Positions 7,931 to 19,312 are shown, counted from the stretch's first letter. The stretch is 64,000 nucleotides of DNA from Methylorubrum suomiense (GCF_022179765.1 NZ_BPRE01000010.1:142655-206654); one strand, 5' to 3'. Notes: generated from the sequence alone by a model not told the origin. A program made the numbers and translations.

Positions 7931-8779
7931 TTACTTCTCGTCCCCGAACAGCAAGGCCCGCGTCGCGGCGGTCACGTCCGCCTGCCGCATCAGGCTCTCC
8001 CCGACCAGGACGGTGTCGAGGCCGTGCGGGCGCAGCCGCCGAACGTCGGCATGACCGCCGATGCCGCTCTCGGCCACCGCGATCCGGTCCGCGGGGATGC
8101 CGGGCTTGAGCCTGATCGCGGTCTCGAACGAGACCTCGAAGGTCTTGAGATTGCGGTTGTTGACGCCGACCAAGCGTGTGCCGAGCGGCAGGGCCCGTAC
8201 CAGCTCTTCCGCGTCGTGGACCTCGACCAGCACGTCCATGCCCAGGTCGTGGGCGGTCTCGACCAGGGCCGCGGCCTCCGTATCATCGAGACAGGCCATG
8301 ATGACGAGGATGCAGTCGGCGCCCCAGGCCCGCGCCTCGAACACTTGGTAGGGCTCGAACAGGAAGTCCTTGCGCAGCACGGGCAGGGCGCAGGCCGCGC
8401 GGGCCGCGACGAGGAATTCCGGAGCACCCTGGAATGAGGGGGCGTCGGTCAGCACCGAGAGGCAGGTGGCGCCCCCCGCCGCGTAGGCCCTGGCGAGCGC
8501 CTCGGGATCGAAGTCGGCCCGGATGAGCCCCTTGGAGGGCGACGCCTTCTTGATCTCGGCAATCAGCGCCGGTCGCCCTTCCGCGATATGCGCTTCGATG
8601 GCGGCGGCGAAGCCCCTCGGCGCATCGGCCTTCGCCACGAGCTTCTCGAGCTTGGCCAAGGGCAGGCGCAGCTTCGCCTCGGCGACCTCGCGACGCTTGT
8701 AGGCCTCGATCCGGGCCAGCACACTCGCGCGCTGCGGTGCCGGGGGGCTCGCGATCACATCGGCCACGATGTCGTCCAT
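7931..8779 (-). CDS. trpC: Indole-3-glycerol phosphate synthase
   Basis: A 282-residue TIM-barrel enzyme that closes the ring of carboxyphenylamino-deoxyribulose phosphate in tryptophan synthesis. Motifs are [10 protein letters not shown] (catalytic Lys of the first strand), LRKDF, GVNNRNL and AESGIGG with the phosphate-binding end VGESLMR. ATG 8779 is chosen because a GAGGATCG box precedes it; an upstream in-frame start would overlap trpD. A PRAI (TrpF) domain is not fused. Confidence 0.95.
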   Translation of the reverse strand: MDDIVADVIASPPAPQRASVLARIEAYKRREVAEAKLRLPLAKLEKLVAKADAPRGFAAAIEAHIAEGRPALIAEIKKASPSKGLIRADFDPEALARAYAAGGATCLSVLTDAPSFQGAPEFLVAARAACALPVLRKDFLFEPYQVFEARAWGADCILVIMACLDDTEAAALVETAHDLGMDVLVEVHDAEELVRALPLGTRLVGVNNRNLKTFEVSFETAIRLKPGIPADRIAVAESGIGGHADVRRLRPHGLDTVLVGESLMRQADVTAATRALLFGDEK

Positions 8780-8823
8780 CGGTCGATCCTCGGTGTCCTG
8801 CACACGGCCCTGTCGGGGCCTTA

Positions 8824-9837
8824 TCACGCCTGGGATGCCGCGACGAGCCGGGCAAGGGTCGCTCGCGCCGCGCCGGAATCGATGGCGGCCTGCGCCCGCT
8901 GGACACCCTCATTGAGGCTGCCGGCGGCACCGGCCACGACGAGACCGGCGGCCGCATTCAGCACGGCGATGTCGCGATAGGCGTTGCGCTCCCCCTCCAG
9001 CACGGCGCGCAGGGCCGCCGCGTTGTGCTCGGGATCGCCGCCACGCAGGTCGTCGAGGGTGGCGAGCGGGAGGCCGACATCCTGCGGGTGAATGGTGAAG
9101 CGGGAGAGCGCACCGTCCTCCAGCGCGACCACCGCCGTCGGGCCGGTGGTGGTGATCTCATCGAGCCCGTCCGCGCCGTGCACGGTCCAGACCCGGCGGC
9201 TGCCGAGGGTGCCGAGCACGCGGGTCAGAGGCTCGGCCCAGGCGGAGCGCGAGACGCCGAAGACCTGGGCGGTGACGCCGGCCGGATTCGAGAGCGGACC
9301 GAGCATGTTGAAGATCGTGCGGAACGGCAGTTCGGAGCGCGTCGGGGCGACGTGGCGCATGGCGCCGTGATGCGTCTGGGCGAACATGAAGCAGAGGCCG
9401 GCCTGCTCGAGGCAGCGCTGCAATCCTTCGGGTTGGAGCCCGATGGTGACGCCGAGGGCGGCCAGCACGTCGGCGGCGCCCGAGCGCGACGTGGCCGCGC
9501 GGTTGCCGTGCTTGGCGACCGGCACGCCGCAGGCGGCGGTGAGGATCGCGGCGAGCGTCGAGACGTTGTAGCTGCCCGAATGGTCGCCGCCGGTGCCGAC
9601 AATGTCGATGGCCCCCTCCGGCGCCGTCACGGGCAGCATCCGCGCCCGCATCGCCGAAACCGCTCCGACGATCTCGTCCTCGCTCTCACCGCGCACGGCG
9701 AGCGCGGTCAGGAAGGCGCCGGCCTGAACCGGCGTGACGTCGCCCGAGAGCAGATCGTCGAAGGCGGCACGCGCCTGATCGCGGGTCAGCGCGGTGCCAG
9801 TCGCGACCGTGGCGAGATGGGTCTTGAAGGCGTCCAT
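8824..9837 (-). CDS. trpD: Anthranilate phosphoribosyltransferase
   Basis: A 337-residue TrpD that transfers phosphoribosyl from PRPP to anthranilate. It carries the PRPP-binding GTGGD at 81-85, KHGNRA at 109-114, the anthranilate-site [12 protein letters not shown] region, and GLDE near 230. It starts at ATG 9837. The 161 bases between trpG and trpD (9838-9998) hold C/G-rich inverted segments but no gene, so the two genes may not be tightly coupled. Confidence 0.95.
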   Translation of the reverse strand: MDAFKTHLATVATGTALTRDQARAAFDDLLSGDVTPVQAGAFLTALAVRGESEDEIVGAVSAMRARMLPVTAPEGAIDIVGTGGDHSGSYNVSTLAAILTAACGVPVAKHGNRAATSRSGAADVLAALGVTIGLQPEGLQRCLEQAGLCFMFAQTHHGAMRHVAPTRSELPFRTIFNMLGPLSNPAGVTAQVFGVSRSAWAEPLTRVLGTLGSRRVWTVHGADGLDEITTTGPTAVVALEDGALSRFTIHPQDVGLPLATLDDLRGGDPEHNAAALRAVLEGERNAYRDIAVLNAAAGLVVAGAAGSLNEGVQRAQAAIDSGAARATLARLVAASQA

Positions 9838-9998
9838 GACGGCTCGCTCGTATCCTCCGTTCCCCTCGCCCTGTTCGGAAGGGGGAGGGGTGGTGCAGAA
9901 GGCACCGAAGCGACCTCTTCTGAACGCCCCCCCCATCGTCCTCTCTCCGCGGGCGGGAGAAAAGCCAGCGCCGTCAATGCACGGCGAACCCGTCCTTG

Positions 9999-10601
9999 TC
10001 ACCCGCGGGCGCCGGACTCCGCCCGCCACGCGGCGGCGATGTCGAGGAAATTCCTCAGGATTTGCGTGCCGTGGTTCGAGAGGATGCTCTCGGGGTGAAA
10101 CTGCACGCCGTGCACCGGCAATGTCCGGTGCTGCAATCCCATGATGAGGCCGTCCGCCTCCGCCGTGACCGCGAGATCGTCCGGGCAGCTCGCGCGGTCG
10201 ACCACCAGGGAATGATAGCGGGTGGCGTCGAACCCCTCGTTGATGCCGCGGAACACGCCCTTGGCCTCGTGGCGAATGGTGGAAACCTTGCCGTGCATGG
10301 GGGCAGGCGCGCGCACCACGTCGCCGCCATAGGCCTGTCCGATGGTCTGGAGCCCGAGGCACACGCCGAAGATCGGCACCTCCGCGCCGAGTTCCCGCAC
10401 CACGTCGAGGCACACCCCGGCCTCGTTCGGCGTGCAGGGCCCCGGCGACAGCACCAGGGCGTCCGGCGCCCGCTCACGGATCCCGGCGACGTCGATCTGA
10501 TCGTTGCGCACCACGTCGATCCGGCCGCAGAGCGGGCCGATGAGGTGGACGAGATTCCACGTGAAGGAATCGTAGTTGTCGATGACGAGAACGTTGGACA
10601 T
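9999..10601 (-). CDS. trpG: Anthranilate synthase component II (glutamine amidotransferase)
   Basis: A 200-residue class I amidotransferase that feeds ammonia to TrpE. The catalytic triad is Cys81 in GVCLGLQ, His169 and Glu171 in QFHPES. The oxyanion-type LSPGPCTP loop is at 51-58. The start at ATG 10601 gives the family N-terminus (VLVIDNYDSFTWN). It precedes trpD in the same direction. Its partner trpE lies about 1 kb upstream, separated by an unrelated gene on the opposite strand. It could also serve as PabA. Confidence 0.95.
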   Translation of the reverse strand: MSNVLVIDNYDSFTWNLVHLIGPLCGRIDVVRNDQIDVAGIRERAPDALVLSPGPCTPNEAGVCLDVVRELGAEVPIFGVCLGLQTIGQAYGGDVVRAPAPMHGKVSTIRHEAKGVFRGINEGFDATRYHSLVVDRASCPDDLAVTAEADGLIMGLQHRTLPVHGVQFHPESILSNHGTQILRNFLDIAAAWRAESGARG

Positions 10602-10649
10602 CGGGCAAGGCCTTGCGGCGAAATCGGCGGACCTGACTCCGACCCAAAT

Positions 10650-10757
10650 CCTCATCTGAGGTGCCGCGGTGCGGTCTCGAAGAGGGCTCCAGCGCGCTCG
10701 TGACTTCTGGAGCCCTCCTTCGAGGCCGCCGCTGCGCGCCGGCACCTCAGGATGAGG
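10650..10757. repeat. 108-bp palindromic intergenic repeat
   Basis: A second copy of the element at 5961. The left end has lost one base (CCTCATCTGAGGTGC) and the right end is intact (GCACCTCAGGATGAGG). Internal arms with AGGGCTCCAG and CTGGAGCCCT are also inverted. It sits just upstream of trpG, between it and the AT-rich gene, so it may lie in the trpG leader. Confidence 0.8.
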
Positions 10758-10886
10758 GGGTGGATGGGATGGACCGTGCTGACGGCGTGGCGACCCACTT
10801 GGGCCAAGTCAAGCCCGCCGCTTCTCGGAAAAAGGAACACGGGGTGGCCGAAATGTGCGGCAACGCGCATTCACGAAACTGTTCAA

Positions 10887-11606
10887 ATGGGAATGCTGCG
10901 TTTATTGATAAATCAACTAATGGACGTGGCTGTGGGCATCTTTATTGTTAGACAGCGATGGCTGCATATCATATTTGCTATCTTATTATTCTGGCTATCA
11001 GGCTTTGAGTTCTGGAGGAGGGAAACGTTCACGGTCCCCCTTGATCAGCCAATCTCGTTATCGACAGCGGGAAAGTTCGAGCATGATTTTCGCGTTCGAG
11101 TTGATACTACCCACGAGCTGACGATCCGCTTTTCCAAAGGAACGCGTTCGCGCGAGGAAGCGATGCGGCTCGTCGGTAGTCGGTGGGACTGCCGAGAAAA
11201 GACTTTAAAAACAGACTGCGACGCATCTGTTCCTCTTCGATGGATCCTTACGGACCAATTCGGGAAGGTCGTCGTCGCAGGCGAGGGTGAAACACATGGC
11301 ATGACGGGTCATGCATCGGATGAGTTTTGGCGCACCGTCGTGCCGTCAATTTACGTCCAGGCAGGCCACTATCATCTCAGTGCGACAATCCTTCGTGACG
11401 TGCCGGAATTTCACGGAATGACAGCACACCTGTCGTTCGCCTTGCCAGGCGGCAAACGATCGTTCGGCTGGCAGAGCGACTTGGCCTTCTGGGGTGGCTT
11501 GATAAATTTCTTTGTTTTGATTCCCATGACAGGCAGCTTCGGCATGATTTTGATTGGGCAGGGGCTCGGTGCCTGGGTTCGAAGCCGTCGTCGGGTCGGC
11601 CCCTGA
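10887..11606 (+). CDS. AT-rich orphan gene: small membrane-anchored hypothetical protein
   Basis: About 239 residues. Starts at 10887, 10893 and 10920 are all possible and none has a strong ribosome binding site. A hydrophobic segment near residues 25-45 (LHIIFAILLFWLSGF), a polar middle of beta-type sequence with two Cys (WDCREKTLKTDCD), and a C-terminal hydrophobic stretch (GGLINFFVLIPMTG) suggest an inner-membrane protein with an extracytoplasmic domain. Base composition is clearly richer in A/T than the flanks, and codons such as ATA, TTA and TTT are frequent, pointing to horizontal acquisition. It interrupts the trpE-trpG neighbourhood on the opposite strand and ends four bases from the trpE stop. 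No function can be assigned. Confidence 0.6.
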   Translation: MGMLRLLINQLMDVAVGIFIVRQRWLHIIFAILLFWLSGFEFWRRETFTVPLDQPISLSTAGKFEHDFRVRVDTTHELTIRFSKGTRSREEAMRLVGSRWDCREKTLKTDCDASVPLRWILTDQFGKVVVAGEGETHGMTGHASDEFWRTVVPSIYVQAGHYHLSATILRDVPEFHGMTAHLSFALPGGKRSFGWQSDLAFWGGLINFFVLIPMTGSFGMILIGQGLGAWVRSRRRVGP

Positions 11607-11610
11607 TCGG

Positions 11611-13131
11611 CTACTGTCCCCGCCGCGCCCGGCTCGCGAACGACACCGCGTCCTCCGCGGCCCGGAACAGGGCCTTCGCCTTGTTGACGCATTCCTGCTG
11701 CTCGGAATGCGGATCGGAATCGTAGACGATGCCCGCCCCCGCCTGCACGTGCATGCGCCCGTCCTTCACGATGGCGGTGCGGAGCACGATGCAGGTGTCC
11801 ATCTCGCCGCGGGCGCCGAAATAGCCGATGCAGCCGCCATAGGGGCCACGCTTCTCGCGTTCCAGCTCGTCGATGATCTCCATCGCCCGCACCTTCGGGG
11901 CGCCCGAGACCGTGCCGGCGGGAAAGCCCGCCGCCAGGGCCGACAGCGTGTCGTGCGCGGGATCAAGATCGCCCTCGACATTCGAGACGATGTGCATGAC
12001 TTGGCTGTAATATTCGAGGAAGAACGATCCGGTCACCCGAACACTGCCGATCTTCGACACCCGGCCGACATCGTTGCGGCCGAGATCGAGCAGCATCAGG
12101 TGCTCGGAACGCTCCTTCGGATCGGCGAGCAGCTCTTCCGAGAGCGCCTTGTCCTCGGCGGGCGTTGCGCCGCGGCGGCGCGTGCCAGCGATGGGGCGGA
12201 TCGTCACCGTTCCCTCGCGGACCCGCACGAGGATCTCGGGGCTGGAGCAGACGACCTGGAAATCCTCGAAATCGAGGTAGCACAGGAACGGGGCCGGGTT
12301 GGTGCGGCGCAGGGAGCGGTAGAGCGCGAAGGCCGGAAGGGTGAACGGCGCTTCGAAGCGCTGGGACAGGACTACCTGGAAGATGTCGCCCGCGACGATG
12401 TACTCCTTGGCCTTGGCGACCATTCCCAGGAACGCGTCCGGTGGCGTGTTCGAGACCGGAGAGGGCAGGGCGAGGCTGCCCGCATCCGCCCGGGTCTCGA
12501 TCGGCAGCGGTCCCTCCAGGGCCGCCGCCACCCGGTCCAACCGGTCCTGGGCGGCTTCCAGGGCGACGCCCGCGCTCACGCCCTTGACCGGACGCACGGG
12601 GGTCACGACGGTGAGGGCGTCGGCCACCGCGTCGAACACCACCATGGTCCGCGGGCGCACGAGAATGGCGTCCGGCACGCCGAGCGGGTCGGGGTTGGGC
12701 TCCGGCAACCGCTCCATGGCGCGGACCATGTCGTAGCCGAGATAGCCGAACAGGCCCGCCGCCATCGGCGGCAGCGTCGCACTGCCGGGCTCGTCGCCGA
12801 TGGCGCTCTCCGCGATCAGAGCGCGCAGCGATTCCAGGGGCGGGCGGTCGTCGGTGACGAAGGTCGACAGGGTTGCGTCCCGTGCGATCTCGGCACGGCC
12901 GTCGCGGCACCGCCAGATCAGGTCGGGGTCGAGCCCGATCATCGAGTAGCGCCCGCGCACGGCGCCGCCCTCGACCGATTCCAGCAGGAAACCGGGGCCG
13001 GCATGCCCTTCCTTGAGCTTCAGGAACGCGGCGACGGGCGTCTCCAGATCGGCGACCAGGGTGAGGCCGAGCAGGCTCGGACGGCCCGCCTCGTAGGCGC
13101 GCACGACCGAGACATGAGCGGGATCGGTCAT
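11611..13131 (-). CDS. trpE: Anthranilate synthase component I
   Basis: A 506-residue chorismate-using enzyme that makes anthranilate with ammonia from TrpG. The tryptophan feedback motif LLES is at 49-52. Catalytic-domain signatures include IFQVVLSQRF, IAGTRRRG, the DLGRNDVGRV segment, VSNVEG and the GAPKVRAMEIIDELE helix. ATG 13131 leaves the family-typical N-terminus. It follows the ppiD-like gene by only eight bases, so it may be cotranscribed with it, an arrangement seen in Rhizobiales. Confidence 0.95.
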   Translation of the reverse strand: MTDPAHVSVVRAYEAGRPSLLGLTLVADLETPVAAFLKLKEGHAGPGFLLESVEGGAVRGRYSMIGLDPDLIWRCRDGRAEIARDATLSTFVTDDRPPLESLRALIAESAIGDEPGSATLPPMAAGLFGYLGYDMVRAMERLPEPNPDPLGVPDAILVRPRTMVVFDAVADALTVVTPVRPVKGVSAGVALEAAQDRLDRVAAALEGPLPIETRADAGSLALPSPVSNTPPDAFLGMVAKAKEYIVAGDIFQVVLSQRFEAPFTLPAFALYRSLRRTNPAPFLCYLDFEDFQVVCSSPEILVRVREGTVTIRPIAGTRRRGATPAEDKALSEELLADPKERSEHLMLLDLGRNDVGRVSKIGSVRVTGSFFLEYYSQVMHIVSNVEGDLDPAHDTLSALAAGFPAGTVSGAPKVRAMEIIDELEREKRGPYGGCIGYFGARGEMDTCIVLRTAIVKDGRMHVQAGAGIVYDSDPHSEQQECVNKAKALFRAAEDAVSFASRARRGQ

Positions 13132-13138
13132 CCTGGCC

Positions 13139-15043
13139 TCAATACTCGCCGCCGAGGGCGCGCCGGAACGCGGCCTGGTTGACACTCACGCCCGCGCTCT
13201 TCTGCACTTCGGTCAGGAACTCGCCGAGCACGTCGTCGGCGAGCGCCGTCCGCAGCGAGTTCACGAGCTGCGTGTCGGTCGGCGTGCCCGGCACGAAGGC
13301 CGGCATCGTCGCAGCCGTCACCTTGAACACCGCGCGACCCTCGCCCGAGGGGGCCGAGGCGGCCTTGCCGACCGGTGTCACGAAGATGCGCTCGACGGTC
13401 TCGTTCGAGAGGTCGTCCTTGGACTGATTGCGGCCGAGATCGGTCACCTCCTTGACGGTGAGGCCGGCCTCCTGGGCCACGGTCTCGATTGCGTCGCCCT
13501 TCTCCAGCCGCTCGGTGAGCTCCTTGGACTTGGCGACGAGCCTTTTGTCGGTCTCGGCCTTGGTCCAGCCCTTCACCGCCTCGTCGCGCACCTCGTCGAG
13601 GGATTTCTCCCGCGAGGGCGTGACCTTGACCACGTCGTACCAGATCGAGCCGCCGTCCTTGGTGCGCAACGCCTCGGTGTCGTTGCCGACATCGGCCCGG
13701 AAGGCGGCAGCCAGCGTGGTGTCCTTATCCGGAATGCCGGCCACCGGATTCCCGGCCGGATCCAGCCCGCTTGCATCGACCGCCGGGATCGAGAGCATGG
13801 TCAGGCCCTGTTCGCCCGCGATCTCGGCCAGCGGCTTGGCGGCGGCGCGGGCATCCTCGATGGCGTCCTGCGCTTGCTGAAGGCCCGTCTCCCGGGCGCG
13901 CCGCAGGGCGACTTCCTTGCGAACCTCGTCGGCCACCGCCTCGAACGGCTTGACGTCGCCGGGTTCGATGCCGGTGACGCGCAGGAGCACGGTGCCAAAC
14001 CGGCCCTTGACCGGCTGGCTGACCTTGCCCTGCTCCAAACCGAAGGCGGTGTCCGCCACCGCCGGATCGAACAGCTCGGACTTCGACAACGTGCCGAGGT
14101 CGAGCTGCTTCGGATCGAGGCCGCGGGCGGCGGCGATCGCCTCGAACGTTTGCTCGCCGCTCTCGATCTTGGCCCGCGCGTCCTGGGCCGCGGCCTCGTC
14201 GGGGAAGGTGATCTGCTGGATCGTCCGGCGCTCCGGCTTGCCGAACCGACCCTTGTTGGCGTCGTAGGCGGTGCGGGCATCGGCTTCGCTCACGGAATCG
14301 GGCTTGGCGAGCGTCTCGGGCTCCAGCACCAGCAGATTCAGGTTGCGGTATTCGGGGGCACGGAAGCTGCCCTTGTTCGCCTCGTAATAGGTCTTCAGCT
14401 CGTCGTCGGTCGGCGCCGGGATCTCGCCGACGGCCGAGGGCGCCAGCGTCAGCACGGCGGCCGAGCGGCGCTCGGTCGAGTAGCGATGCACCGCCTCGCG
14501 CATCACCTGCGGCACCGGGAGGTCGGCGACGGTCGCGTCGGCCAGCTGGAGCCGGGCGATGACCGAGCGCTGCTCGCGCACGAACAGGGCCTCGTTCAGG
14601 CCCGCGCGCTGGAGCGTCTGGTAGAACAGGGTGCGGTCGAAGTTGCCATTGGCACCCTTGAAGCTCGGTTCGTCCTGGATCGCCCTGAGCACCGCGGCGT
14701 CGGAGACGGCGAGGCCGAGATCGGCGGTCTTCTGATCGAGGGCGGCCTCGGTGATGAGCTGCGACAGAACCTGCCGCTCGAGGCCAAGAGCGCGGGCCTG
14801 ATCCGGCGTCAGGGTGCGCTTGAGCTGCTGCTGATAGCGCTGGAGCTGGTTCTGGTAGGCGGTGCGCACCTCCTCGGCCGAGATCGGCGTCTTGCCGACG
14901 GTGGCCACCGTGGTGCTGGAGCCGCCGCGGAAGAATTCCTCCACGCCGAAGATCGCCACGCCCGCGATGAGGAGCGTGAAGATCACGCTCAGCACGATCT
15001 TGCCGAGCCAGTGCTGGCTGGCGCTGCGTATGGACTGGAGCAT
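13139..15043 (-). CDS. PpiD-like periplasmic peptidyl-prolyl isomerase / chaperone
   Basis: A 634-residue membrane-anchored protein: a short cytoplasmic start, one transmembrane helix at about 15-37 (IVLSVIFTLLIAGVAIFGV), then a SurA/PpiD N-terminal chaperone domain with long helices (60-190), a parvulin-like rotamase region (about 260-380), and a C-terminal SurA-like part. Such proteins sit at the Sec translocon and help newly exported proteins fold. ATG 15043 is chosen because it puts the helix near the N-terminus as in PpiD. It is followed after eight bases by trpE. Confidence 0.9.
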   Translation of the reverse strand: MLQSIRSASQHWLGKIVLSVIFTLLIAGVAIFGVEEFFRGGSSTTVATVGKTPISAEEVRTAYQNQLQRYQQQLKRTLTPDQARALGLERQVLSQLITEAALDQKTADLGLAVSDAAVLRAIQDEPSFKGANGNFDRTLFYQTLQRAGLNEALFVREQRSVIARLQLADATVADLPVPQVMREAVHRYSTERRSAAVLTLAPSAVGEIPAPTDDELKTYYEANKGSFRAPEYRNLNLLVLEPETLAKPDSVSEADARTAYDANKGRFGKPERRTIQQITFPDEAAAQDARAKIESGEQTFEAIAAARGLDPKQLDLGTLSKSELFDPAVADTAFGLEQGKVSQPVKGRFGTVLLRVTGIEPGDVKPFEAVADEVRKEVALRRARETGLQQAQDAIEDARAAAKPLAEIAGEQGLTMLSIPAVDASGLDPAGNPVAGIPDKDTTLAAAFRADVGNDTEALRTKDGGSIWYDVVKVTPSREKSLDEVRDEAVKGWTKAETDKRLVAKSKELTERLEKGDAIETVAQEAGLTVKEVTDLGRNQSKDDLSNETVERIFVTPVGKAASAPSGEGRAVFKVTAATMPAFVPGTPTDTQLVNSLRTALADDVLGEFLTEVQKSAGVSVNQAAFRRALGGEY

Positions 15044-15380
15044 CGGACGTCCGGACCTGCAAACCCTGATCGCCCCAGCGCACAGCGTGGGGCATCTGTC
15101 GAGGCTCGCGATAGACGATCGGGGCGTCTCCCGCAAAGGGCGGGTTCACGGCAATCGCGTGCGGCGAGCACCCTCCGCCTTGTCGCGATGCTGTCTCAAG
15201 CGTCGACGGTCGCGTCCGGTCGTTGAGGTTCCGGCGCCGAAGCCGTTGGCCAAACCGCTCTCCGCTCCCTGACATGCGGCACGATCGCTTCCCCCGGATG
15301 GCCTGGAAGGTTTGCGCGCCCAAGCTTGCTCTGCTAGGTCCGCCCCCATCGGATTGCAGGTGCGAGGGGGCCGAAACGCC
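15044..15380. other. Intergenic region between divergent ppiD-like gene and tpiA
   Basis: These 337 bases lie between divergently transcribed genes and should hold both promoters. I see no clear -35/-10 pair, no strong hairpin and no convincing small gene. Reading frames here have no ribosome binding site. Confidence 0.4.
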
Positions 15381-16145
15381 ATGGCGAGCGAGGGACGACG
15401 TCCACTGGTTGCCGGCAACTGGAAGATGAACGGCCTGCGCTCCTCGATCGCGACCGTCGAGGCGATCCGGGACGGTTTGTCGCCCCAGCTTCTTCAAGAC
15501 ATCGACGTGCTGATCTGTCCGCCCGCGACGCTGATCTCGGCCTGCGTCGAGGCGACGAGCGGTTCGCCGATCGCCATCGGCGGCCAGAACCTGCATGCCC
15601 GGCCGAACGGAGCCTTCACCGGCTCGATTTCGGCGGAGATGTTCGCCGATCTCGGCGCCTCCTACGTCATTGTCGGCCATTCCGAGCGCCGCGCCTATCA
15701 CTACGAGACCGACGACGGCGTCCATGCCAAGGCGCTCGGCGCCCGCCGGGCGGGCCTTCGCGGCATCATCTGCGTCGGCGAGACCATGGAGGAGCGCCAG
15801 CAGGGCCGCGCCCTCGACATCGTGCGGGCGCAGCTCGCCATCGGTATCCCGAAAGGCGCGACCGCCGAGGATACGGTGATCGCCTACGAGCCGGTCTGGG
15901 CGATTGGTTCCGGCCGGACCCCGACCCCGAAGGAGATTGCCGAGGTGCACGCCTCCCTGCGGGAGATGCTCGACAAGATGGCCGGCAATGAGGGCGCCAA
16001 GATCCGCATCCTCTACGGCGGCTCGGTCAAGCCCGGGAACGCCCGTGAGCTGATGTCGGTCGAGAATGTCGACGGCGCCCTGGTCGGCGGCGCGAGCCTC
16101 GTGGCCGAGGATTTCCTGGGGATTTGTCGGGCCTACGAGAAGTAG
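15381..16145 (+). CDS. tpiA: Triosephosphate isomerase
   Basis: A 254-residue TIM that interconverts dihydroxyacetone phosphate and glyceraldehyde-3-phosphate. Active-site residues are visible: Lys15 in AGNWKMNG, His100 in IVGHSERR, the catalytic Glu170 in AYEPVWAIGSG, and the phosphate-binding YGGSV loop. ATG 15381 gives the standard N-terminus. The gene is followed by a palindromic repeat rather than by secG, which lies about 675 bases further on. Confidence 0.97.
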   Translation: MASEGRRPLVAGNWKMNGLRSSIATVEAIRDGLSPQLLQDIDVLICPPATLISACVEATSGSPIAIGGQNLHARPNGAFTGSISAEMFADLGASYVIVGHSERRAYHYETDDGVHAKALGARRAGLRGIICVGETMEERQQGRALDIVRAQLAIGIPKGATAEDTVIAYEPVWAIGSGRTPTPKEIAEVHASLREMLDKMAGNEGAKIRILYGGSVKPGNARELMSVENVDGALVGGASLVAEDFLGICRAYEK

Positions 16146-16164
16146 GTCCATCCTCAACCACCCC

Positions 16165-16272
16165 CCTCATCCCGAGATGCCCGCGGAAGCGGCCTCGAGG
16201 GAGGGGGCAGCCGGCTCACGATCCCTGGAATCCTCCTTCGAAGGCTGCGCTTCGCTCCGCACCTCAGGATGA
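16165..16272. repeat. 108-bp palindromic intergenic repeat, diverged left arm
   Basis: A third copy of the element at 5961. The left end CCTCATCCCGAGATGC has two changes from consensus. The right end GCACCTCAGGATGA is intact to the last bases. The internal GCGGCCTCGAGGGAGG and CCTCCTTCGAAGGC arms are retained. It lies between the convergent ends of tpiA and the small gene at 16329. Confidence 0.8.
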
Positions 16273-16328
16273 CCGGGGAAGGGTTGGACCGCCGGGAGCA
16301 CGCCGCCTTGCACTGATGGCGCGCGACG

Positions 16329-16601
16329 TCAGGCCGGTGTCTTCGCCACCGCCTCTTTCGTGCGCTCGATCATCGACAGCACCGCCACGTAGAAGGCCTG
16401 GTGCAGCGGGCTCATCTGGTCCGGCCGGATCGTGTCCGCGAGCGCCGCCTGCAGCCCGTCCATCGCCGCCGCACGGCCGGCCGGATCGGGCTTCTCGAGG
16501 GCAATCCGCAGCAGATCGGTCTGAACCGCCGCGAGCTCGTCGCGGTCGGCGCGGTCGATGAAGCTGCGCAGGCGCGCGGCGTCGGTCTCATATTCGCTCA
16601 T
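16329..16601 (-). CDS. Small conserved-looking hypothetical protein
   Basis: A 90-residue acidic, all-helical-looking cytoplasmic protein with no Cys and no signal peptide. ATG 16601 is supported by AGGAGG just upstream. Regular spacing of Leu and Ala suggests two or three amphipathic helices. I cannot place it in a family. It is transcribed divergently from secG. Confidence 0.65.
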   Translation of the reverse strand: MSEYETDAARLRSFIDRADRDELAAVQTDLLRIALEKPDPAGRAAAMDGLQAALADTIRPDQMSPLHQAFYVAVLSMIERTKEAVAKTPA

Positions 16602-16819
16602 GCGTCCTCCTCGCATGCTGTCATCCGCCTGGCGAGTGGCGATGCGCAGAAACGCGTGCGCCGGCCCCTCTCATGCGGCCGAGGCCGGTTGGCGCGGCTG
16701 GGCAAACGGTGTAGGAGCCCCCACTTCGTGCAGCGGCCTCCGCGAGCGCGCCCCTTGCGCGCGATCAACGGCGGTCAGGCACCGAGAGGCTCCGTCGACG
16801 GGCGGACACCGGAAACACC

Positions 16820-17281
16820 ATGCAGACCCTCCTGATCGTCGTCCACCTCATCATCGTACTGGCGCTCATCGCCGTGGTGCTGCTTCAGCGCTCGGAAGGC
16901 GGCCTGGGACTCGGCGGCGGCGGCAGCGGCGGCGTGTCGGGCTTCATGACCGGCCGGGGACAGGCGAACGCGCTCACCCGCGCCACGGCGATTCTGGCGG
17001 CCCTGTTCTTCACCACCAGCATGGCGCTGGCGATCATGGCTCACCGCTCGGCGGCGCCGCGCTCGATCCTCGACGGAACCGGCCAGCAGCAGGGACAGGC
17101 CGAGCAGCCCAACAAGCCGGTGAACGCCGACAACCTGCTCGACACGCTCCGCCAGGGCAGCCAGAACGCGCCCGTGGGTCAGCCCGCAGCGCCGCCGTCC
17201 ACCGCGCCGGCCGCCCCGGTCGAGAGCGCGCCGCCCGCTGCCCCGACGCCGTCGACCCCCGAGGCGCCGCAGTCCCGCTGA
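16820..17281 (+). CDS. secG: Preprotein translocase subunit SecG
   Basis: A 153-residue SecG of the SecYEG translocon. It has two transmembrane helices (about 2-22 and 55-75) separated by the typical GLG-GGGSGG-x-GFMTGRG loop. A long Ala/Pro/Gln-rich tail (about residues 85-153) extends the protein well beyond the roughly 75-110 residues of enterobacterial SecG; such tails are common in alphaproteobacteria. It lies upstream of pyrG in the same direction. Confidence 0.95.
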   Translation: MQTLLIVVHLIIVLALIAVVLLQRSEGGLGLGGGGSGGVSGFMTGRGQANALTRATAILAALFFTTSMALAIMAHRSAAPRSILDGTGQQQGQAEQPNKPVNADNLLDTLRQGSQNAPVGQPAAPPSTAPAAPVESAPPAAPTPSTPEAPQSR

Positions 17282-17362
17282 TCTCCCGACGTCGCCGGTG
17301 CTCCATCGGCCACGGAAAAGACTTCACCGAAAAAAACTCTCGCACCGGCGCGAGGCTGTTAG

Positions 17363-19078
<1,716 letters not shown>

Positions 19079-19122
19079 GTCGCCGGAGCATCCGATCGCA
19101 CCCGAGGGATAGGCTGCCGTCT

Positions 19123-19293
19123 CGGTCGAATTCACCGTGACGGCAGAAGCGAGATCGGTTTTGCCGCTTTCAGGCCAGGATCGCCCGCGGCATTCCGGTT
19201 GTCCGGTTCATCCGGGAAGCCGACGAACCGTTTACGGGGATCGATGACCGGTTCGTGCCCGATCTGATCGGGCTGCCCTCACAGGCGGATTGA
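19123..19293 (+). pseudogene. Possible decayed gene fragment after pyrG
   Basis: Two overlapping frames look coding in composition but lack a start. One reads EFTVTAEARSVLPLSG from 19123, and another about 50 codons long ends at TGA 19291-19293 with VPDLIGLPSQAD. Joining them would need a frameshift near 19180. No family is recognisable. This could be chance in high-GC DNA. Confidence 0.25.
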
Positions 19294-19312
19294 GGCCGCT
19301 ACACCACGCATG

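Noticed and set aside
13725..16157. An 810-codon minus-strand frame over ppiD and tpiA
   Set aside because: It lies out of frame with ppiD and antisense to tpiA, both certain genes; the composition is that of a shadow frame.
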